A stretch of DNA of 64,000 nt from Castellaniella sp049651205 (GTDB lineage: Bacteria; Pseudomonadota; Gammaproteobacteria; Burkholderiales; Burkholderiaceae_B): positions 1 through 64,000 of the forward strand of contig NZ_JBASBR010000014.1 in assembly GCF_049651205.1 (NCBI RefSeq). The letters run 5' to 3'. Position numbers and translations under genes: made by a program. Position 1 is the first letter of the stretch; every line of letters begins with the position of its first letter. The notes under the pieces are model-generated. The model worked only from the letters and a program-made list of their open reading frames with translations. It had not been told where the DNA came from and did no database searches. Positions 59,446-64,000 of this stretch are shown here, piece after piece.

Positions 59446-60630
59446 TCAGTGAGAGGCGTCGGGAACGCCGGGTTCATTATGGTACCCCGTAATGGTCAGG
59501 GAAAACCCCGCCATGCTGGGCATTTTACGCGGACGCGCCAGCAAGCGGGCCTTGCCCACACCCAGATCGCGCAAAATCTGCGCACCGATGCCAAATGTGC
59601 GCAAACCATGACGCTCGCCATCAGGCACGGCCGGGGTGCTGGGGGCACCATCAGGGCTGCGCGCCCAGGCATCAAACTGGGCAAACAGAAGGTCGGCCTC
59701 GCCATGGCAGTTAAGCAGCACCAGTACACCACTGGGGGCGGCCGCAATGGTGCGCAGGGCTTCGGGGATCGTCCAGCTGTGGCTGGTGGCGCCCTCGCAC
59801 AGCAGGTCAAGCACGCTGGTGGGCTCGTGCACACGCACCAGGGTGTCGTAATCGGCCTGGATCTCGCCATGCACCAGTGCCAGATGGGGCGCATTGGATG
59901 CCCGATCGCGGTAGGCCACGGCCTTGAATTCACCCCAGGGGGTAGTCACGTTGCGCTCGACCAGGCGTTCGACCATGGTTTCGTGCTCGCTGCGATACTG
60001 GATAAGATCGGCAATGGTGCCGATCTTGAGCTGATGCGCCTGCGCAAACTGGATGAGATCGGGCAAACGCGCCATCGTGCCGTCGGGCTTGAGGATCTCG
60101 CAGATGACGGCCGCAGGGGTAAGCCCCGCCATGGCGGTGAGATCGCACCCGGCCTCGGTGTGGCCGGCGCGCACCAGCACGCCACCGGGCACCGCGCGCA
60201 CCGGGAAAATATGCCCCGGTTGCACGAGATCGGCCGGACGTGCATCGCGGGCCACCGCGGCCTGGATGGTGCGCGCGCGGTCGGCCGCGGAGATGCCTGT
60301 GGTGACGCCTTCGGCGGCCTCGATGGACACCATGAAATTGGTGCCGTAACGGGTGCCATTTTGGTTGGACATCACGGGCAGCTGCAGCTGCTCGCAGCGC
60401 TGCTGGGTAAGGGTGACACACACCAGGCCACGGGCGTGGGTGACCATGAAGTTGATGGCATCCGGGGTGACAAAATCGGCGGCCAGGACGAGGTCGCCCT
60501 CGTTTTCGCGGTCTTCTTCGTCTACCAGAATCACCATGTGCCCGGCGCGCAGCTCGGCCACGATCTCTTGCACGGGAGAAATTTCAAAAGGCGCGGCGGC
60601 GCTGGGCGCGCGCCCGGTATCGGTACTCAT
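59446..60630 (-). CDS. ribBA: 3,4-dihydroxy-2-butanone-4-phosphate synthase with degenerate GTP cyclohydrolase II domain (RibBA-like)
   Basis: A 394-residue fusion. The N-terminal RibB domain (about 18-215) looks active: DEEDRENEGDLVLAA, the GTNFMVSIEA region and RAGHTEAGCDLTAM. The C-terminal GTP cyclohydrolase II-like domain (about 225-385) keeps the fold and the GIGAQILRDLGV helix but lacks the zinc cysteines and the catalytic loop. Where active enzymes have SECLTGD, RCDCG and RQEGRGIG, this one has EPTSVLD, SHSWT and NCHGEAD. So it should supply only the butanone phosphate branch. Only about 35 bp separate it from ftsY, too short for an FMN riboswitch. Confidence 0.92.
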   Translation of the reverse strand: MSTDTGRAPSAAAPFEISPVQEIVAELRAGHMVILVDEEDRENEGDLVLAADFVTPDAINFMVTHARGLVCVTLTQQRCEQLQLPVMSNQNGTRYGTNFMVSIEAAEGVTTGISAADRARTIQAAVARDARPADLVQPGHIFPVRAVPGGVLVRAGHTEAGCDLTAMAGLTPAAVICEILKPDGTMARLPDLIQFAQAHQLKIGTIADLIQYRSEHETMVERLVERNVTTPWGEFKAVAYRDRASNAPHLALVHGEIQADYDTLVRVHEPTSVLDLLCEGATSHSWTIPEALRTIAAAPSGVLVLLNCHGEADLLFAQFDAWARSPDGAPSTPAVPDGERHGLRTFGIGAQILRDLGVGKARLLARPRKMPSMAGFSLTITGYHNEPGVPDASH

Positions 60631-60665
60631 GTCAACACTGTCCAGATAAAAGGTTGAGAATCATT

Positions 60666-61889
60666 TTAACGACTCCCCAGCAAGGCCTCGGCAAATTCGG
60701 CCGCCACAAAGGGTTGTAGGTCTTGCATGGCTTCGCCCACGCCGATCCAGTACACCGGCACCGGCCGCACGCCCTGGCTGCCGGCCGCCACTGCGGCCAG
60801 GGTACCCCCCTTGGCCGTGCCATCCAGTTTGGTGACAATCAGGCCTGTCAGACCCAGGGCCGCATCAAAGGCACGGATTTGCGCCAGGGCATTTTGGCCG
60901 GTATTGCCATCCACCACCAGCAGTACTTCGTGGGGTGCGCTGGGATCAGCCTTGCTGATCACCCGCTTGATCTTTTTCAGCTCTTCCATCAGATGCAGCT
61001 GCGTGGGCAGGCGCCCGGCCGTATCCACCAGCACCACATCAGCCGAGCGAGCACGCCCGGCATTGACGGCATCAAAGGCCACGGCGGCGGGGTCTCCGCC
61101 CTCTTGGGCGATCACGGTGACACCGTTGCGACTGCCCCAGGCCACCAATTGCTCGCGGGCGGCTGCACGGAAAGTATCGCCTGCAGCCAGCAGCACACTG
61201 GCCTTGCGGGCCTGCAAGGCATGGGCCAGCTTGCCAATCGACGTGGTTTTGCCCGCACCGTTGACACCGGCAATCATCACCACCATCGGGGTGGCTTCGC
61301 CCACAACAAAGGGCTTTTCCAGCACTTTCAGGTGATTGGCCAAAATGTCCTTGAGGGCATCGCGCACTGCCTCGGGCTGATCCAGCCGCTGCTTGCGCAC
61401 GCGTGTACGCAAGGCAGAAATCAAGGTCTCGGTGGCATCCACCCCGGCATCGGCCATGATGAGAGCGGTTTCCAGTTCTTCGAACAGGGCTTCGTCTACC
61501 TTAACGCCCACAAACAGGCCACCCAAACTTTGGCCAGTGCGCGACAAACCATGGCGCAGACGCGACAACCAAGAACCGCCCCCGGCCTCGCCAGAGGCTT
61601 GCTTCTCATCCTGATCCAGGCGTGCCAAAGGATCCGCCTCCAGGTCCACCGACGACCACGGATCCGGCGGCTGGGCGGGCTCATCCGCGGCAACCGCCGG
61701 GATTTCGATGGGAACCACGGGCACAACTTCGGGCAATGGCGGCTGGCCAGCGCTGGTTGCCAGGGTTTCGGGCGGCAACTCGGTGGGCGCCACCGGAGCG
61801 ATTTCGGGGGTGTCTTGCGTGATATCCGCCACCGCATCGGCAACAGGCGCCTCGGGAGAAGATTTCTTGCGTTTAAAGAAACTGAACAT
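60666..61889 (-). CDS. ftsY: Signal recognition particle receptor FtsY
   Basis: GTPase receptor that brings SRP-bound ribosomes to the membrane. The 407-residue protein has a Lys-rich start (MFSFFKRKK), an acidic/Pro-rich A region to about 105, the N domain and the NG GTPase domain. G motifs visible are GVNGAGKTTSIGKLA (about 213), DTFRAAAREQL, DTAGRLPT and TKLDGTAKGG. The ATG at 61889 gives the expected N terminus; rsmD is divergent with about 60 bp between them. Confidence 0.96.
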   Translation of the reverse strand: MFSFFKRKKSSPEAPVADAVADITQDTPEIAPVAPTELPPETLATSAGQPPLPEVVPVVPIEIPAVAADEPAQPPDPWSSVDLEADPLARLDQDEKQASGEAGGGSWLSRLRHGLSRTGQSLGGLFVGVKVDEALFEELETALIMADAGVDATETLISALRTRVRKQRLDQPEAVRDALKDILANHLKVLEKPFVVGEATPMVVMIAGVNGAGKTTSIGKLAHALQARKASVLLAAGDTFRAAAREQLVAWGSRNGVTVIAQEGGDPAAVAFDAVNAGRARSADVVLVDTAGRLPTQLHLMEELKKIKRVISKADPSAPHEVLLVVDGNTGQNALAQIRAFDAALGLTGLIVTKLDGTAKGGTLAAVAAGSQGVRPVPVYWIGVGEAMQDLQPFVAAEFAEALLGSR

Positions 61890-61950
61890 AGGCTTTAAAC
61901 TGAGTAATTTGGCGGGTGCCCAACGCCGCACAGATTTTGACGGGCTGCGC

Positions 61951-62583
61951 ATGAAAAAACATCAGATCCGTATTGTAGGCGGTCAGTACCGCCGCACACC
62001 GATTTCCGTGGTTGACGGCGATCACCTGCGCCCCACGCCCGACCGCGTGCGTGAAACGCTGTTCAACTGGCTACAGCATTTCTGGGCCGGTGATTTTGCG
62101 TCGCGCCGCGTGCTTGATCTGTTTGCCGGCTCGGGCGCCCTGGGTTTCGAGGCCGCCTCGCGCGGGGTCGCGCTGGCTCAGCTGGTCGAGCGCGCGCCCG
62201 GCACATTGGCCGCGCTGCGTGCCGTACAGGCCCGCCTGCAAGCACCGGCCATCCACATCCATGCGGGCGACGCCGAGGCCTATTTGCAATCGCTGCCCCA
62301 GGCCTCGTTTGATCTGGTGCTGCTGGATCCCCCGTTTGGCGGCCAGTGGATTCAACGCTTGCAACCACTGCTATCGCGTGCACTGGTGCCCGGCGGCCTG
62401 CTGTATCTCGAGTCCGAGACCACCAACCTCTCCTGGCCTGATCCCTGGCCCCTGCTGCGCCAGGGCCGGGCCGGGCAAGTGCATTACTCACTGCGACAAT
62501 TTGCTGCAACGCAAAAAACTGGCAATAATGGCTTTTCGGCGCCCCTGCCGGACACCTCTCACTCCCTATCGGAGAGCGCATGA
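61951..62583 (+). CDS. rsmD: 16S rRNA (guanine(966)-N2)-methyltransferase RsmD
   Basis: Methylates G966 of 16S rRNA. The 210-residue protein begins IRIVGGQYRRTPI and has RPTPDRVRETLFNWL, the SAM motif LDLFAGSGALGFEAASRG (about 56-73) and the catalytic LLDPPF (about 125-130). The ATG at 61951 fits the family length; the frame is open upstream over ftsY. Its stop overlaps coaD by 4 bp (ATGA). Confidence 0.94.
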   Translation: MKKHQIRIVGGQYRRTPISVVDGDHLRPTPDRVRETLFNWLQHFWAGDFASRRVLDLFAGSGALGFEAASRGVALAQLVERAPGTLAALRAVQARLQAPAIHIHAGDAEAYLQSLPQASFDLVLLDPPFGGQWIQRLQPLLSRALVPGGLLYLESETTNLSWPDPWPLLRQGRAGQVHYSLRQFAATQKTGNNGFSAPLPDTSHSLSESA

Positions 62584-63092
62584 TTACTGCTGTCTACCCC
62601 GGAACCTTCGACCCCCTGACACGAGGTCACGAAGACCTCGTGCGCCGCGCAGCCGGCCTGTTCGACCAGGTAGTGGTGGGCGTAGCAGTCAGCCAAAACA
62701 AGAAGCCGTTTTTCTCTGTGCAAGAGCGCCTGGAAATCGCCGAAGAAGTGCTGGGACACTATCCCAATGTACGTGTGCGCAGCTTTGGTGGCTTGCTTAA
62801 GGATTTTGTACGCGAGCAAGAAGCCCGCGTGATTGTGCGTGGCCTGAGGGCGGTATCCGATTTCGAATACGAGTTTCAGATGGCCGGCATGAACCGCCAC
62901 CTGCTGCCCGAAGTAGAAACCTTGTTCATGACACCCTCGGATCAATACCAGTTCATCTCCGGAACCATCGTGCGCGAGATCGCCATCCTGGGTGGGGACG
63001 TCAGCAAGTTTGTGTTTCCCTCGGTAGAGCGCTGGCTGCACACCAAAGCCAAGGCCCTGCGCGAGCAACGTGCCGCCAGCGGTGAAGCCTGA
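62580..63092 (+). CDS. coaD: Phosphopantetheine adenylyltransferase CoaD
   Basis: Fourth step of coenzyme A synthesis. The 170-residue nucleotidyltransferase has YPGTFDPLTRGHEDLVRRA (about 6-24, TxGH-type ATP site), VIVRGLRAVSDFEYEFQMAGMNRHL and the C-terminal ISGTIVREIAILGGDVSKFV. Coupled to rsmD by an ATGA overlap, a common order. Confidence 0.97.
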   Translation: MITAVYPGTFDPLTRGHEDLVRRAAGLFDQVVVGVAVSQNKKPFFSVQERLEIAEEVLGHYPNVRVRSFGGLLKDFVREQEARVIVRGLRAVSDFEYEFQMAGMNRHLLPEVETLFMTPSDQYQFISGTIVREIAILGGDVSKFVFPSVERWLHTKAKALREQRAASGEA

Positions 63093-63101
63093 GCCTCTGT
63101 C

Positions 63102-63485
63102 TTACCGATCCGGCCAGGCCACAGTGCCGGCCTCGGGGTGCACTTTCAACAAGCGGCAGGGCTGGCCCAGGTAATCGGTAAACCACGCGGCCGCCAGCTC
63201 GCCTTCATCGACGGCACGCACTGCCTGGCCCGACACCTTCGCAGTAGCCTCGACACTGGCATCGTCCTCGATCACATCCAGCGGGATATCCAGGCGCAGC
63301 ATGCCCGGGGCACGCAACACCAGATAACCAAACCGCAGCTGCAGCTGCAACTGTGCCAAAGCCGGCGCCTGGCTGGCGTTCAGCCAGGCGTTCTGGGCAT
63401 CCACCACCAGCCAGCGGCGGTCGTAGTTGGTGGCATCGGCCGCTGCGGGGGCGCCGGCAACGGGTTCGGTGTGGCTTGCATCCAT
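63102..63485 (-). CDS. Stand-alone MOSC N-terminal beta-barrel domain protein
   Basis: A 127-residue protein matching only the N-terminal half of MOSC proteins (molybdenum cofactor sulfurase-like): YDRRWLVVDAQNAWLN (about 21-36), APGMLRLDIPLD and AAAWFTDYLGQPCRLLKV near the end. The C-terminal MOSC catalytic domain with its conserved cysteine is absent; the stop lies 9 bp from the convergent coaD end. It could be a truncated gene or a separate small protein. No family role is known for the lone domain. Confidence 0.7.
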   Translation of the reverse strand: MDASHTEPVAGAPAAADATNYDRRWLVVDAQNAWLNASQAPALAQLQLQLRFGYLVLRAPGMLRLDIPLDVIEDDASVEATAKVSGQAVRAVDEGELAAAWFTDYLGQPCRLLKVHPEAGTVAWPDR

Positions 63486-63511
63486 GTGAAAATTCCTTGC
63501 GTCAGGGTTGA

Positions 63512-64000
63512 TCAGTTGCCCAGCAGGCCTTTCAGGGCCTTGCCAAGGCGCTCGACAGGGTCAGCCTGCGGCGCGGGTGTTTTACTGCCGGCAGCATCGC
63601 TGGAATCGGATTTTGGCAGTGCCTGCTCGATGGGATCATTACCTTTGATCAGGCCCATCAGGCCGGATTTGACTGCCCGCTGAATCGTCTGGTTGCGGAT
63701 CACATCCCACTGCACGCTGTAGCGGGGCTTGTCCCAGGCCCCTTGAATCTGCACCGGAAACGTCACGCCGGCCAGGGCCCCCAGGGTGCCGGCCAGCGCC
63801 TTGGGCGGACGATTGGCCACCTGTGCCATCAACAGCACATCCAGTTGTTGCGCGGGTACATTCAGCGTGGCGGGTTTGCCCGCCGTCACCTTGAGCAGAT
63901 CTGAATGAAGCGCCAGCTTGCTGATGGTACCCAGGCCGTTTTTAAAATCGACGCGGCCATCCAGTGCACTAAAGGGTGTGCTGCGGCGCGGATCAAACGG
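63512..64000 (-). CDS. AsmA-family protein, C-terminal part (runs off the window)
   Basis: The last 162 residues of a larger protein whose start lies beyond the right edge. The visible frame (TPFSALDGRVDFKNGLGTISKLALHS, then VPAQQLDVLLMAQVANRPP and FPVQIQGAWDKPRYSVQWD) is typical of the AsmA C-terminal repeat region. AsmA-like proteins sit in the inner membrane with a large periplasmic part and help move phospholipids to the outer membrane. The frame stays open from 64000 to the stop at 63512. Confidence 0.82.
   Translation of the reverse strand, partial: PFDPRRSTPFSALDGRVDFKNGLGTISKLALHSDLLKVTAGKPATLNVPAQQLDVLLMAQVANRPPKALAGTLGALAGVTFPVQIQGAWDKPRYSVQWDVIRNQTIQRAVKSGLMGLIKGNDPIEQALPKSDSSDAAGSKTPAPQADPVERLGKALKGLLGN

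Noticed and set aside
58852..60657. 601-codon plus-strand frame over nusB, ribH and ribBA
   Set aside because: It crosses three well-supported genes on the other strand and has no recognisable domain, so it is a composition artefact.
60631..60665. FMN riboswitch upstream of ribBA
   Set aside because: Only 35 bp lie between the ribBA start and the ftsY stop, and no RFN-element sequence is visible there.

Overview
The window looks like a chromosomal piece of a GC-rich betaproteobacterium, most likely Burkholderiales/Alcaligenaceae. That placement is inferred from gene order and protein style: zapA followed by a 6S RNA, a ribBA-ribH-nusB-thiL-pgpA-pncC run, a RibBA whose GTP cyclohydrolase half is degenerate, and tol-pal next to ybgC and proS. 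Genes are tightly packed on both strands, with many 1-8 bp stop/start overlaps. I see no tRNA, rRNA, CRISPR array, complete insertion sequence or prophage.

Layout. 0-5.9 kb: Lrp-type regulator, gate-domain membrane protein, msrA, cytochrome c, lgt, SIMPL protein, 6S RNA, zapA, a coiled-coil protein and rppH. 6-14 kb: proS, ybgC and the cell-envelope operon tolQ-tolR-tolA-tolB-pal-cpoB, plus a hydrolase. 14-20.6 kb: a PCuAC copper chaperone, a thioesterase, a BMP-type (nucleoside-like) ABC importer and leuE. 20.6-24.6 kb: oxidative-stress genes ahpC/ahpF behind a candidate OxyR promoter, a PRC-barrel protein and wrbA. 24.8-27.5 kb: a LysR remnant, a periplasmic-sensor EAL phosphodiesterase and a family-25 glycosyltransferase.

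27.6-35.3 kb is the most notable part. A six-gene minus-strand operon (class III CoA-transferase, HMG-CoA-lyase-like enzyme, and an ABC importer with substrate-binding protein, ATPase and two permeases) is divergent from a PrpR-like sigma-54 activator. The gap between them holds a -24/-12 promoter with exact GG-N10-GC spacing, a match to the IHF consensus and three tandem 9-bp repeats at enhancer distance. I read this as an inducible system for uptake and CoA-dependent cleavage of an organic acid, possibly a branched 3-hydroxy-dicarboxylate; the substrate is inference.

35.4-41.7 kb: an SRPBCC protein, then a LysR regulator divergent from a TcuA-like flavoprotein and a three-part TRAP transporter, probably tricarboxylate/dicarboxylate use. 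41.7-45.8 kb is an accessory-looking block: DUF1801 protein, secreted hypothetical, AraC regulator, ArsC/Spx-like protein, YceI and a broken BrnA-like antitoxin. 45.8-47.9 kb: groES-groEL behind a CIRCE operator and overlapping sigma-70/sigma-32-like promoters. 48-51.1 kb: a glutamate/aspartate-type ABC importer. 51.2-56.4 kb: an unknown beta-propeller protein, LysR regulator, dgkA, pyrF and a MASE1-GGDEF cyclase. 56.4-64 kb: housekeeping genes pncC, pgpA, thiL, nusB, ribH, ribBA, ftsY, rsmD and coaD, a stand-alone MOSC N-terminal domain and the C-terminal end of an AsmA-type protein running off the window.
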